A DNA stretch of 64,000 nt from Chlamydiota bacterium (GCA_012729785.1 JAAYCL010000001.1:74737-138736), one strand, 5' to 3'; numbered from the stretch's first letter, positions 10,528-19,990 are shown. The notes: generated from the letters alone by a model not told the origin. Made by a program: numbers and translations.

Positions 10528-12564
10528 ATGAAGGGTATTTCCGTCGAGAAGGTGCGGACCCTCTCCCTGATCGGCCACGGCGGCTGCGGCACGACAGGCC
10601 TCGCGGACGCGATGATGTTCCTGAGCGGCGCGAACGACCGGCACGGCCGCGTCGACGCCGGCTCCTCCATCGCCGACACCAGCGACGAGGAGAAGGAACG
10701 GAAGGGCAGCATCCAGTCGCACCCGCTCCATATGGGATGGAAGGAGCACAGCCTCTTCGTCGTCGACACCCCCGGGGACGCCGACTTCGTCGGGGACGCG
10801 GTCTGCGCCCTCCGCGTCTCGGACGCCGCGGTCGTCGTCGTGGACGCCCTCGCGGGCGTGGACGTGGGGACGCTCCGGGTCTGGCGACTCGCCGACCAGC
10901 GCTCCCTGCCGCGCGCGGTCTTCATCAACAAGCTCGACAAGGAGAACGCCGACTACGCCAAATGCCTCGAGGCGGTGAAGAGGAGCCTCGGCCCCGCGTG
11001 CGTGCCGGTGACGCTGCCCGTCGGCAGGCAGGCGGGCCTCAGCGGGGTGGCGGAGGTGCTCTCCGGCGCGGGGATGGACCGCCTCGACGAGGACGTCAAG
11101 GCGCTCGCCGCGGGGCTCCGCGAGAAGCTCACCGAGGCGGCCGCGGAGACCGACGACGCCCTCACGGAGAAGTACCTCGAGAGCGGGACGCTCGACCCCG
11201 AGGAGGTCGGTCGCGCGTTGCGGAGGGCGGTGAACGCCGGAACGCTCGTGCCGGTCTTCTGCGGCTCGGCCGACAAGGAGATCGGGGTGGCCGAGCTGCT
11301 CGACGGGATCGTCGGCCTCTTCCCCTCCCCGGCGGACCGCGGGCCGGTCAAGAGCGCGGACGGCGGAACGGTCGAGCCGAGGCCCGACGCCCCGTTCAGC
11401 GCCTTCGTCTTCAAGAACATCACCGACCCGTTCGTGGGCCAGCTCACCTACTTCAGGGTCTACGCGGGGACGCTCCGCGCCAACAGCTCCTTCCTCAACG
11501 CGACGCAGAAGAAACCGGAGCGGTTCGGCCACCTGTACCTGATCAAGGGGAAGGAGCAGATCTCGGTCGACGAGGTCGGCCCCGGCGACATCGTGGCCGT
11601 CCCGAAACTGAAGCTGACCGGTGTGGGGAACAGCATCTCCTCCGAGGAGCACCCGGTCGAGTTCGAGCCGCTCTGGCTGCCGAAGACGGTGATCTCGTTC
11701 GCCGTCCACGCCAAGAAGGCCGGGGAGGAGGAGAAGATCGCCGCGGGGCTCCACCGGCTCATGCAGGAGGACCCGACGCTCAGGGCCGCGCGGAACGTCG
11801 AGACGAAGGAGTTCATCGTCTCGGGGATGGGCGACGTCCATATCTCGACCGCCCAGCAGCGGCTGAAGAACAAGTTCAACGTCGACGTCGAACTCCGGCT
11901 GCCCACGGTCCCGTACAAGGAGACGATCAAGTCCAGCGCGGAGGGGCACGAGCGGCACAAGAAGCAGACCGGCGGGCGCGGACAGTACGCCGAGGTGTAC
12001 CTCAAGCTGGAGCCGGCGGAGCGCGGGGCCGGCTTCGAGTTCGTGGACGACATCGTCGGCGGCGCGATCCCGAAAGGGTTTCTGCCCGCCATCGAGAAGG
12101 GGGTGCGCGGCTCGATGGCCCAGGGCGTCGTCGCGGGGTTCCCGGTCGTCGACCTGCGCGTCCGCTGCTACGACGGCACCTTCCACGACGTCGACTCGTC
12201 CAACATGGCGTTCGAGCTCGCCGGCTCGAAGGCGTTCAAGGACGGGATGGCGAAGGCGCGCCCGATACTCCTCGAGCCGATCTACGTGCTCGAGGTGACC
12301 GTCCCGGCCGACTACATGGGCGCCATCACCGGCGATCTCAACAGCCGGCGCGGGCGGATCATGGGGATGGAGCAGATGGGCGAGCTGCAGAAGATCAAGG
12401 CGCAGGTGCCGCTCTCCGAGATGCTCAGCTACTGCACCCAGCTGCGCTCGCTCACCGGGGGGCGGGGGACGTTCGAGATGGAGTTCTCCTCCTACGAGGA
12501 GGTCCCGGCGGCGCTTGTGCAGAGGGTCGTCGCGCAGCAGCAGGCGAAGAAAGAAGAGAAGTAG
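10528..12564 (+). CDS. Elongation factor G-like translational GTPase homologue with altered P-loop
   Basis: 678 aa with EF-G domain order: G domain, domain II, and domains III-V (GRGQYAEVYLKLEP and SRRGRIMGMEQMG in domains IV/V). It resembles the EF-G-like paralogue class rather than canonical EF-G. The P-loop reads GHGGCGTTG, with Thr22 where the catalytic Lys should be. The switch II motif is DTPGDAD, with Asp84 in place of the catalytic His. The guanine-specificity motif NKLD (134-137) is intact. GTP binding or hydrolysis may therefore be weak or lost. Role unknown; possibly ribosome-associated. Confidence 0.85.
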   Translation: MKGISVEKVRTLSLIGHGGCGTTGLADAMMFLSGANDRHGRVDAGSSIADTSDEEKERKGSIQSHPLHMGWKEHSLFVVDTPGDADFVGDAVCALRVSDAAVVVVDALAGVDVGTLRVWRLADQRSLPRAVFINKLDKENADYAKCLEAVKRSLGPACVPVTLPVGRQAGLSGVAEVLSGAGMDRLDEDVKALAAGLREKLTEAAAETDDALTEKYLESGTLDPEEVGRALRRAVNAGTLVPVFCGSADKEIGVAELLDGIVGLFPSPADRGPVKSADGGTVEPRPDAPFSAFVFKNITDPFVGQLTYFRVYAGTLRANSSFLNATQKKPERFGHLYLIKGKEQISVDEVGPGDIVAVPKLKLTGVGNSISSEEHPVEFEPLWLPKTVISFAVHAKKAGEEEKIAAGLHRLMQEDPTLRAARNVETKEFIVSGMGDVHISTAQQRLKNKFNVDVELRLPTVPYKETIKSSAEGHERHKKQTGGRGQYAEVYLKLEPAERGAGFEFVDDIVGGAIPKGFLPAIEKGVRGSMAQGVVAGFPVVDLRVRCYDGTFHDVDSSNMAFELAGSKAFKDGMAKARPILLEPIYVLEVTVPADYMGAITGDLNSRRGRIMGMEQMGELQKIKAQVPLSEMLSYCTQLRSLTGGRGTFEMEFSSYEEVPAALVQRVVAQQQAKKEEK

Positions 12565-12573
12565 ACGCCGGCG

Positions 12574-13548
12574 ATGGAGCGCAGCGAACTGGCCTGCCGC
12601 GCCCGGGAAGCGCTCGCGATGCAGTCGCCGTGCCGCCTCTGCCCCCGCCGCTGCGGGGCGCGGCGGGCCGCGGGGGAGCGGGGGGCGTGCGGCGAGGGGG
12701 CGGCGGCGCGCGTCTACCGCGCCGCGCCGCATCGCGGCGAGGAACCCCCGCTCTCCGGCGTCGCCGGGTCGGGCACGGTCTTCTTCAGCGGCTGCACCCT
12801 CCGCTGCGTCTACTGCCAGAACCACCCGTTCAGCCAGGGGGGGGCGGGGGAGGAGCTCTCGGCGGCGGAGCTCGCGGGCGTCTTCCTCGCGCTTCAGGCG
12901 GCGGGGTGCCACAACCTGAACCTCGTCACCCCGACGCACGTCCTCCCGCAGATACTCCAGGCGCTGGAGCGGGCGGTTGGCGACGGGTTCGCGCTCCCGG
13001 TGGTCTACAACACCAGCGGGTACGAGACGCCCGAGGCGCTGCGGCTGCTCGACGGCGTTGCGGACATCTACCTGCCCGACCTCCGATATGCCGACGGGGA
13101 CGCCGCGGCGCGCTACTCGGGCGCGGCCGACTACCCGGCGTTCAGCCGCCGCGCGGTGCGGGAGATGTGGCGGCAGGTGGGGCCGCTCGCGACCGACGCG
13201 GCGGGGATCGCCCGGCGGGGGCTCATCGTGCGGCACCTGGTCCTCCCCGGGGGGGTCGCCGGCACCGGGGAGGTCATGCGGTTCCTCGCCGAGGAGGTCT
13301 CCCGCGACGTGCGCGTCAGCCTGATGCGCCAGTACACGCCCTGCTTCCGGGCGGTTGGAGACCCGGTCATCGGCCGCAGGGTGACGCGGCGCGAGTTCGA
13401 CGAGGCGGTCGCGGCGATGCGCCGGGCGGGCCTCTCGCGCGGCTGGGTGCAGGAGGGGGCCGACGAGGCGCCCGAAGAGTTCCTCGGGGAATCGTTGGCG
13501 CCGAAACGCGCACAAATGCGTACTGTGCGGACCCGGAATCGCGTATAA
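12574..13548 (+). CDS. PflX/AmmeMemoRadiSam-type radical SAM protein
   Basis: 324 aa. The radical SAM cluster motif CTLRCVYC binds the 4Fe-4S cluster used to cleave S-adenosylmethionine. An N-terminal cysteine set (CRLCPRRCG...GACGEG) and NTSGYET in the barrel match the PflX group, annotated as putative pyruvate-formate-lyase-activating enzymes but with unproved substrates. No pyruvate formate lyase is nearby. The gene starts 9 nt after the EF-G-like gene, so they may be co-transcribed. A perfect -10 box for yebC overlaps its stop codon. Confidence 0.8.
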   Translation: MERSELACRAREALAMQSPCRLCPRRCGARRAAGERGACGEGAAARVYRAAPHRGEEPPLSGVAGSGTVFFSGCTLRCVYCQNHPFSQGGAGEELSAAELAGVFLALQAAGCHNLNLVTPTHVLPQILQALERAVGDGFALPVVYNTSGYETPEALRLLDGVADIYLPDLRYADGDAAARYSGAADYPAFSRRAVREMWRQVGPLATDAAGIARRGLIVRHLVLPGGVAGTGEVMRFLAEEVSRDVRVSLMRQYTPCFRAVGDPVIGRRVTRREFDEAVAAMRRAGLSRGWVQEGADEAPEEFLGESLAPKRAQMRTVRTRNRV

Positions 13549-13549
13549 T
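13544..13549 (+). promoter_or_regulatory. -10 box TATAAT upstream of yebC
   Basis: A perfect TATAAT 40 nt before the yebC ATG, overlapping the end of the previous gene. The hexamer 17 bp upstream (tactgt) is a poor -35. It probably starts the yebC-ruvC-ruvA transcript. Confidence 0.5.
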
Positions 13550-13588
13550 GCGCACGGATTTCCCGGCGCCTGCCGGGGGAGGGGATCG

Positions 13589-14344
13589 ATGAGCGGACAC
13601 TCGAAATGGGCCAGCATCAAGCACAAGAAGGGCGCGGCGGACCAGAAGCGCGGCAAGATCTTCAGCAAGTTCGTCAGGGAAATCAGCGTGGCGGCGCGTT
13701 TCGGCGGCGGCGATCCGGCCTCGAACCCGCGCCTCCGCACGGTGATCGCCAAGGCGAAGCAGTTCAACATGCCGGCGGACAACATCGACAAGGCGATCAA
13801 GAAAGGGACCGGCGAGCTGCCGGGGGTCTCCTACGAGGAGATCACCTACGAGGGGTACGGGCCCGCGGGCGTGGCGTTGATGGTCGACTGCCTCTCGGAC
13901 AACAAGAACCGCACCTCGTCCGAGATCCGCAACATCTTCGACAAGCGGAACGGGCGGATGGCGGGGGCGGGTTCCGTGGCGTGGAACTTCAACAAGAAGG
14001 GGTTCATCGCGGTGGAGAAGGAGGGGGTCGACGAGGACCAGCTGCTCGCCGTCGCCCTCGACGCGGGGGCCGAGGATTTCAACGCCGAGGAGAAGGGGGC
14101 GTACGAGATCTTCACCCGGCCCGAGGCGCTCGAGGAGGTCAAGAAGGCCCTCGAGGCCAAGGGGATACGCTACTCCCATGCCGAGATCGCCCGCATCCCC
14201 AAGACCACGGTGGCCGTGACCGGGAAGGACGCGCAGCACGTCCTGGAGCTGATGGAGGAGCTGGAGGACCACGACGACGTGCAGAACGTCTCGTCGAACG
14301 CGGACCTGCCGGACGACCTCGTCGAGGCCGCGGCGAAGCGCTGA
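13589..14344 (+). CDS. yebC: YebC/PmpR/TACO1 family protein
   Basis: 251 aa, the usual length. The N-terminus MSGHSKWASIKHKKGAADQK is the family hallmark, followed by FSKFVREI and MPADNIDKAIKKGTGE. Family members act as DNA-binding regulators or as factors helping ribosomes translate difficult stretches. A strong Shine-Dalgarno (ggggagggg) precedes the ATG. The yebC-ruvC-ruvA-ruvB order seen here is common in bacteria. Confidence 0.97.
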   Translation: MSGHSKWASIKHKKGAADQKRGKIFSKFVREISVAARFGGGDPASNPRLRTVIAKAKQFNMPADNIDKAIKKGTGELPGVSYEEITYEGYGPAGVALMVDCLSDNKNRTSSEIRNIFDKRNGRMAGAGSVAWNFNKKGFIAVEKEGVDEDQLLAVALDAGAEDFNAEEKGAYEIFTRPEALEEVKKALEAKGIRYSHAEIARIPKTTVAVTGKDAQHVLELMEELEDHDDVQNVSSNADLPDDLVEAAAKR

Positions 14345-14360
14345 TCGCCGGGGGGACGCG

Positions 14361-14909
14361 GTGAGAATAATCGGCATCGACCCCGGCACCATCGTGACCG
14401 GCTACGGGATCGTGGACCGGAAACGAAGCGCCGTCTCCTTCGTCGCCTGCGGTTGCATCGTGAACCGGCCCCACGTTCCGCTTCCCGTCCGGTTCCTGAA
14501 GATCCACCGGGAGCTGGGGGAGGTTCTGGACGCCTACCGGCCGGCGGAGATGGCGGTCGAGGGGATCTTCTTCTGCAGGAACGTGAAGACGGCGCTGGCG
14601 CTCGGCGAGGCCCGCGGCATCGCGATGCTGGCGGCGGCCGAGCGGGGCCTGGGGGTGTTCGAGTACGCGCCGCGGCGGGTGAAGCAGGCGATCCTCGGCC
14701 GCGGGGGCGCGGACAAGGCCCAGGTGCAGTTCATGGTGAAGGCGATCCTCGGCCTCCCGGAGGCGCCGCGCCCCGCCGACGCGGCCGACGCGCTCGCCCT
14801 CGCCCTCTGCCACGCGTACACGGGGGCCGGGTGCGCGGCGCGGGCCCCCGATCCCGCCTTGGGCGGGCGGGCAGAGGCGCGGCCGGCGCGCGGCCGCGTG
14901 AAAGGGTGA
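14361..14909 (+). CDS. ruvC: Holliday junction resolvase RuvC
   Basis: 182 aa. The RNase H-like fold shows its acidic catalytic residues in GIDPGTIVTGYG, VEGIFF and AADALALALCH. RuvC cleaves four-way junctions during recombinational repair with RuvAB. The GTG start follows a G-rich Shine-Dalgarno; ruvA begins 4 nt after its stop. Confidence 0.95.
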   Translation: MRIIGIDPGTIVTGYGIVDRKRSAVSFVACGCIVNRPHVPLPVRFLKIHRELGEVLDAYRPAEMAVEGIFFCRNVKTALALGEARGIAMLAAAERGLGVFEYAPRRVKQAILGRGGADKAQVQFMVKAILGLPEAPRPADAADALALALCHAYTGAGCAARAPDPALGGRAEARPARGRVKG

Positions 14910-14913
14910 GCGG

Positions 14914-15501
14914 ATGATCACGCACCTCGAGGGGGAGCTCAGGGAGGCCCAGCCGACCCGCGTCGTGATCGACGTGGCGGGGGTGGGCTACGAGTGCGTC
15001 ATCCCCCTGAGCAGCTTCGACCGTCTCCCGCGGAGCGGGGCGCGGGTTTCGATCCTGACGCATCTGCATCTCCGCGACGACGGGCTGGTGCTCTTCGGCT
15101 TCCTGACCGAGGAGGAGCGCGGGCTTTTCCGCCTCCTCATCTCCGTCTCGGGGATAGGGCCCAAGATCGCCATCGGCATCCTGAGCGGCATCTCCCCGCG
15201 CAACTTCCGCGCGGCGGTGCGGGAGGGGAACGCCGCGGCGCTCTCCGCGGTCCCGGGGATCGGCAAGAAGAAGGCCGAGCGTCTCATCCTGGAGCTGAAG
15301 GACCGCGTCGAGGCGTTCGAGGAGGGGGAGCCGGGGGTTCCGGCGGCGGGGCGCGCGGAGAACGACGCGGCGATGGCGCTCGTCTCGCTCGGCTACTCGC
15401 AGGCGGAAGCCGCGCGGGCGGTCCACGCCGCGGCGAAGCGGATCGGGAAGGCCGCGGATGCGGAAACGCTCATCCGCGAGGCGCTGAAGGCGGCGAACTG
15501 A
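14914..15501 (+). CDS. ruvA: Holliday junction branch migration protein RuvA
   Basis: 195 aa. The OB-fold N-terminus (MITHLEGEL...VVIDVAGVGYE) is followed by helix-hairpin-helix motifs (ISVSGIGPKIA, SAVPGIGKKKAERLILELKD). The C-terminal domain III that contacts RuvB ends the protein. RuvA holds the junction while RuvB pumps DNA. Confidence 0.95.
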   Translation: MITHLEGELREAQPTRVVIDVAGVGYECVIPLSSFDRLPRSGARVSILTHLHLRDDGLVLFGFLTEEERGLFRLLISVSGIGPKIAIGILSGISPRNFRAAVREGNAAALSAVPGIGKKKAERLILELKDRVEAFEEGEPGVPAAGRAENDAAMALVSLGYSQAEAARAVHAAAKRIGKAADAETLIREALKAAN

Positions 15502-15691
15502 GAGGGACCGTGGTCTTCGACGCGGCTGACGAGATCGCATTGTTGCCGCGGATGAACGCGGATCGTCGCGGGGACGGGCGCGGGGTGCGCGGCACGACAG
15601 GTCCGCGCCGTTCCGCGAAGATCCGCGGCTGCACAAACGATATATCTTGTCGCGGCGGGATCCGCGGGCGGGAAACGGCGACTGGTTCGCC
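15502..15691. repeat. ruvA-ruvB spacer with palindromic repeat-like sequence
   Basis: This 190-bp gap carries nested inverted elements built on ccgcggat (15546-15553) and atccgcgg (15621-15628), with further cgcggat copies inside. It resembles the dispersed ccgcggatgaacgcggat-type intergenic repeats seen in some uncultured bacteria (recollection, not checked). I see no gene in it. Confidence 0.35.
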
Positions 15692-16714
15692 ATGACGGAG
15701 CGATTCGTGGAAAAGGCGCTGAAGGACCGGGACCCCCAGCTCGATCTCACGCTCCGCCCCGCGGAGTTCGGCGAGTTCATCGGGCAGGAGCGGATCAAGG
15801 AGCGGCTCGGGATATTCATCCGCGCCGCGCGCGAGCGGGGCGAGGCGCTCGAGCACGCCATCTTCTCGGGCCCGCCGGGACTCGGCAAGACCACGCTCGC
15901 CCACCTGATCTCCCGGGCGATGGGCTCCAACATCAAGGCCACCTCCGGGCCGGTCATCGAGAAGGCCGGCGACCTCGCGGGGCTTTTGACCAACCTCGAG
16001 AACGGCGACATCCTCTTCATCGACGAGATCCACCGGCTGAACAAGGTGATCGAGGAGTACCTGTACCCGGCGATGGAGGACTTCACGCTCGACATCATCA
16101 TCGACCAGGGCCCCAGCGCCCGGAGCGTGCGCCTCAACCTCGCCCGGTTCACGCTCCTCGGCGCCACGACCCGGAGCGGGCTCATCAGCGCCCCGCTCCG
16201 CTCGCGTTTCGGGATGACGATACGGCTCGACTACTACCCTGCCGCCGACCTCGAGAAGATCGTCCGGAGGAGCGCGGGGATCCTCGGCGTCGAGATCGAC
16301 GACGGCGGCGCGGCGGAGATCGCCCGGCGGGCGCGCGGCACCCCCCGCATCGCCAACAACCTCCTCCGCCGGGTGCGGGACTACGCGCAGGTGAAGGCCG
16401 GCAACCGCATCGACGCCGCGACGGCCGACGCGGCCCTCTCCTTCCTCGACGTGGACCGGCACGGCCTCGACGAGATGGACGCGCGGATACTGACGACCAT
16501 CATCCGAAGCTTCGGCGGGGGGCCGGTCGGGATCGGCAGCCTCGCCGTGGCGGTGGGAGAGGAGCGGGAGACGATCGAGGAGGTGTACGAGCCGTACCTC
16601 ATCCAGCAGGGGTATCTGAAGCGCACCTCGCAGGGGCGTGTCGCCACGGAGAAGGCCCGCGCCATGTTCGGGGAGCCCGGGAAGGGCGGGGCGGGGCAGG
16701 GGGAGCTTCTCTGA
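15692..16714 (+). CDS. ruvB: Holliday junction helicase motor RuvB
   Basis: 340 aa AAA+ ATPase. Walker A is [12 protein letters not shown] and Walker B is [10 protein letters not shown]; sensor motif [10 protein letters not shown] and a C-terminal winged helix ([12 protein letters not shown]) follow. The ATG at 15692 is chosen because RuvB proteins begin shortly before the DLTLRP-EFIGQ segment; an in-frame ATG at 15647 would add 15 atypical residues. No clear Shine-Dalgarno is seen. Confidence 0.95.
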   Translation: MTERFVEKALKDRDPQLDLTLRPAEFGEFIGQERIKERLGIFIRAARERGEALEHAIFSGPPGLGKTTLAHLISRAMGSNIKATSGPVIEKAGDLAGLLTNLENGDILFIDEIHRLNKVIEEYLYPAMEDFTLDIIIDQGPSARSVRLNLARFTLLGATTRSGLISAPLRSRFGMTIRLDYYPAADLEKIVRRSAGILGVEIDDGGAAEIARRARGTPRIANNLLRRVRDYAQVKAGNRIDAATADAALSFLDVDRHGLDEMDARILTTIIRSFGGGPVGIGSLAVAVGEERETIEEVYEPYLIQQGYLKRTSQGRVATEKARAMFGEPGKGGAGQGELL

Positions 16715-16739
16715 GGCCGCGGAGGGGTGCGCGACGCCG

Positions 16740-17807
16740 ATGACCCGCCTCAGGACCTCCGACTTCGACTACCCGCTCGACCCGGGGTACATCGCGCAGG
16801 AGCCGCCTCCCCGGCGCGAGGCGGCCCGTCTGATGGTCTGCCGGGGCGGGGCGGCGGGCGTCGTCCACACGGTCTTCGACCGGATCGGGGATCATCTCGA
16901 GGACGGGACGCTCCTGGTGCTCAACGACACGAAGGTCTTTCCCGCGCGGCTGGCCGGCAGGAAGGCGGGCACGGGCGGACGGGTGGAGGTGCTGCTGCTC
17001 CGCGAGCGCGGGGGAGGGGAGTGGGAGTGCCTCCTCAAGCCGGGGAGGCGGCTCCCGCGGGGCGCCGAGATCGAGTTCGAGGGCAGTCCGCTCGTCGGGC
17101 GGGTCGAGGATCGGCTGCGCGGCGGCGCGTTCGCGGTGCGCTTCCGCGGAACGGGGGAGATCGAGCGGGAGATCGACAGGATCGGCCGGGTGCCGCTGCC
17201 GCCGTACATCCGCCGGCCGCCGGCCGGGGGGCGCCGCGCCCCCTGCGACGACCGGGAGCGATACCAGACGGTCTACGCGCGGCGGCGGGGGGCGGTCGCC
17301 GCCCCCACGGCGGGGCTCCACTTCTCCGTGACGCTTCTGGAGCGCCTCGCGGCCCGCGGCATCGCGACGGCGGCGCTCACCCTCCACGTCGGCCCGGGGA
17401 CGTTCCTCCCGGTCCGCGAGGAATACGTCGACGACCACCGGATGCACCCGGAGTGGTACGAGATCGGGGAGGAGACCGCCGCGAAAATCGCCCGGGCGCG
17501 GGAGGAGGGGAGGCAGCTGGTGGCGGTGGGGACGACCGTCGCGCGGGCGCTCGAGGCCGCCGCCGACGAGCGGGGCGCGGTGCGGCCCGGCGCGGGCTGG
17601 ACGGATATCTTCATCCGCCCCCCGTACCGTTTCAAGGTCGTGCGGAACCTGCTCACGAACTTCCATCTTCCCGGCTCGACGCTCCTGATGCTGGTCGCGG
17701 CGCTCGCGGGCAGGGAGACGGTGCTGGGCCTCTACGAGACCGCGAAGAGGGAAGGGTACCGGTTCTACAGCTACGGGGACGCGATGCTCGTGTCGAGCGC
17801 GCCGTGA
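16740..17807 (+). CDS. queA: S-adenosylmethionine:tRNA ribosyltransferase-isomerase QueA
   Basis: About 355 aa. It makes epoxyqueuosine in tRNA by moving ribose from SAM onto the 7-aminomethyl-7-deazaguanine inserted by Tgt. Family motifs are DFDYPLDPGYIAQEP at the N-terminus, LVLNDTKVFPARL, AAPTAGLHFS and TNFHLPGSTLLMLVAA. It lies 26 nt behind ruvB, and tgt follows one gene later, a classic queuosine pairing. Confidence 0.95.
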   Translation: MTRLRTSDFDYPLDPGYIAQEPPPRREAARLMVCRGGAAGVVHTVFDRIGDHLEDGTLLVLNDTKVFPARLAGRKAGTGGRVEVLLLRERGGGEWECLLKPGRRLPRGAEIEFEGSPLVGRVEDRLRGGAFAVRFRGTGEIEREIDRIGRVPLPPYIRRPPAGGRRAPCDDRERYQTVYARRRGAVAAPTAGLHFSVTLLERLAARGIATAALTLHVGPGTFLPVREEYVDDHRMHPEWYEIGEETAAKIARAREEGRQLVAVGTTVARALEAAADERGAVRPGAGWTDIFIRPPYRFKVVRNLLTNFHLPGSTLLMLVAALAGRETVLGLYETAKREGYRFYSYGDAMLVSSAP

Positions 17808-17824
17808 CAAGAGGAGTTCGTTCC

Positions 17825-18793
17825 ATGCCGAAGAGATTCCTGCGCATCCTGCTGGCCCCGCTCCTCGCCGCGGGCCTGTTCGCGGCGCGGGGCGGGGCCG
17901 CGCCGCCCGCCGCGCTGCCCGCCTCCCCCCTCGCCGTGCACGTCCTGGACGTGGGGCACGGGGACGCGATCGTCATCCTCACCCCCGGCGGCCGGTGCGT
18001 CCTCATCGACGCGGGCGGCGGCCGGAGGGGCGGGGGGGCGGTCCTCTCGCTGCTGAAGGAGAAGCGGGTCCGGCGGCTGGATACGGTCGTGATGTCGCAC
18101 GCGGACTCCGACCATATCGGCGGGATGCCCGCGGTCCTCTCCAGCGGAATCGAGGTCGGCGAGTTCCTCGACCCGGGGTACCCGCATACGACCACCCTGT
18201 ACCGCCGCGTGCTCGAGGCGGTGCAGGCGAGGCCGGAGACGCGCTACCGCACCCCCAGGGCGGGGGAGCTCCTCGACTGGGGGAAGGAGCTGCGGGTCCG
18301 GGTGCTCGCCCCCGGGGACGATCCGCGCGGCACCAACGACAGCTCGATCGTGATCCGCCTCACCTACGGCACGGTCAGCTTCCTGTTCACCGGCGACGCC
18401 GGGCGACGCTCCGAGCGGGAGATGGCCCGCCGCTTCGGGACCGGGCTCAGGGCGCAGGTGCTGAAGGCGGGGCATCACGGCTCCAAGTCGTCGTCGACCG
18501 CGCCGTTCTTGAAGCTCGTGAAGCCTGAGGTGGCGATCGTCAGCACGCGGGGCGCGGGGCCGGACGATCCGTACCGGGAGACGACCGCCCGGCTGCGCGC
18601 GGCGGGGTCGAAAATCTACCAGACGGGCAGGTACGGGATGGTCACGGTCTATTCCGACGGTGCCGGGTACCGGGTGGTCACGGAGCGCGAGGTCGAGCCC
18701 GCCGAGGCGGAGGTCCGCGAGACCGCCGCGGCCACCGGCGCGGCCGCGCCGCCGCGGGAGCTGCCTGCATCGACCGCGGCGGTCGCGCACTGA
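17825..18793 (+). CDS. Exported metallo-beta-lactamase-fold hydrolase (ComEC C-terminal-like)
   Basis: 322 aa. A Sec signal peptide (MPKRFLRILLAPLLAAGLFA) precedes a metallo-beta-lactamase domain with HADSDHIGG, TGDAG and KAGHHGSK, the pattern of the extracytoplasmic domain of the DNA-uptake channel ComEC. The ComEC membrane part is missing, so this is a free periplasmic or secreted enzyme. Nuclease or phosphodiesterase activity is possible but unproved. The last 50 residues are Ala/Glu-rich. A gaggag Shine-Dalgarno stands 9 nt before the ATG. Confidence 0.8.
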   Translation: MPKRFLRILLAPLLAAGLFAARGGAAPPAALPASPLAVHVLDVGHGDAIVILTPGGRCVLIDAGGGRRGGGAVLSLLKEKRVRRLDTVVMSHADSDHIGGMPAVLSSGIEVGEFLDPGYPHTTTLYRRVLEAVQARPETRYRTPRAGELLDWGKELRVRVLAPGDDPRGTNDSSIVIRLTYGTVSFLFTGDAGRRSEREMARRFGTGLRAQVLKAGHHGSKSSSTAPFLKLVKPEVAIVSTRGAGPDDPYRETTARLRAAGSKIYQTGRYGMVTVYSDGAGYRVVTEREVEPAEAEVRETAAATGAAAPPRELPASTAAVAH

Positions 18794-18868
18794 GTTCCCG
18801 CGGGCGGCCGGGATCCGCGGGGGCGCGCGTTCGGCCGCCGCATCGGCGAGGCGAGGGGGATCCGACAG

Positions 18869-19990
18869 ATGGAGTTCACCGTTCACCGGACGGATGCGCA
18901 GACCCCCGCCCGCCTCGGCACGATCGCCACCCCGCACGGTTCCTTCGACACCCCCGTCTTCATGCCCGTGGGCACGCAGGGGACGGTGAAGACGATGAGC
19001 CCGGAGGAGCTCCGCGAGATCGGCTTCGGCATCATTTTGGGGAACACCTACCACCTCTCCCTCCGACCCGGCGCCGACATCGTCGCCCGCGCCGGCGGCC
19101 TCCACCGGTTCATGCACTGGGACGGGGCGATACTGACCGACAGCGGCGGCTACCAGGTCTTCAGCCTGGCGACGCTGCGCGAGATATCCCCCCGCGGGGT
19201 TTCGTTCCGCTCGCACATCGACGGGGCGGCCCACTTCCTGAGCCCCGAGCGGGCGGTGGCGATCCAGGAGGCGCTCGGCGCCGATATCATGATGGTGCTC
19301 GACGAGTGCACCCCGTACCCGTGCGCGCAGGATTATGCTTGCCAATCGATGGAGCGGAGCCTAGAATGGGCGTCCCGCTGCAAAGTCGCCCGCCGTTCGC
19401 CGCACGCGGCCCTCTTCGGCATCGTCCAGGGGGGGACGTACGCCGCCTTGCGGACGCGATCAGCGGCGGGGCTGGCGCGGATCGGCTTCGACGGGTACGC
19501 CATCGGCGGCCTCAGCGTCGGCGAGCCGGGGCCATTGATGCTCGAGCTCGTCGCGCACTGCTGCCGGGAGCTTCCCGGCGACAGGCCCCGTTATCTGATG
19601 GGGTGCGGGACGCCGGTGGAGATCGTCGAGGCGGTGGCGCGCGGCGTGGACATGTTCGACTGCGTGATGCCCACCCGGAACGGGAGGAACGGGACGGCGT
19701 TCACCGCCCGGGGGAAGCTCGCCGTGAAGAACGGCGCGTTCAAGGAGGATTTCAGGCCGATCGAGGAGGGGTGCGGCTGCGCCGCCTGCCGGCACTACAC
19801 GCGCGCCTACCTGCGCCACCTGTTCAACGCCGGGGAGGTGCTGGGGCTCAGGCTGGTGACGTGCCACAACCTGTACTTCTATCACCAACTGATGCGGCGG
19901 ATCCGTGAGGCGATCGCCGCGGGGACGTTCGAGCGGTTCAGGCGGGAGTTCATCGAAAGGTACCAACGCGGGGGGGAATCGTGCACGTGA
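18869..19990 (+). CDS. tgt: Queuine/preQ1 tRNA-guanine transglycosylase
   Basis: 373 aa. It exchanges guanine for preQ1 at the wobble position of GUN tRNAs. Visible motifs are DSGGYQVFSL (substrate-binding Asp), the nucleophile in MFDCVMPTRNGRNGTAFT, and the zinc site GCGCAACRHY with a distant His in VTCHN. It overlaps the GTG of yajC by 10 nt. The order queA, one gene, tgt, yajC, secDF is a common bacterial cluster. Confidence 0.97.
   Translation: MEFTVHRTDAQTPARLGTIATPHGSFDTPVFMPVGTQGTVKTMSPEELREIGFGIILGNTYHLSLRPGADIVARAGGLHRFMHWDGAILTDSGGYQVFSLATLREISPRGVSFRSHIDGAAHFLSPERAVAIQEALGADIMMVLDECTPYPCAQDYACQSMERSLEWASRCKVARRSPHAALFGIVQGGTYAALRTRSAAGLARIGFDGYAIGGLSVGEPGPLMLELVAHCCRELPGDRPRYLMGCGTPVEIVEAVARGVDMFDCVMPTRNGRNGTAFTARGKLAVKNGAFKEDFRPIEEGCGCAACRHYTRAYLRHLFNAGEVLGLRLVTCHNLYFYHQLMRRIREAIAAGTFERFRREFIERYQRGGESCT

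Noticed and set aside
10363-13800. Long minus-strand open frame continuing upstream of the YfhO-like gene
   Set aside because: It lies antisense to the EF-G-like, radical SAM and yebC genes, whose products are recognisable. Long antisense frames are common in DNA this GC-rich.
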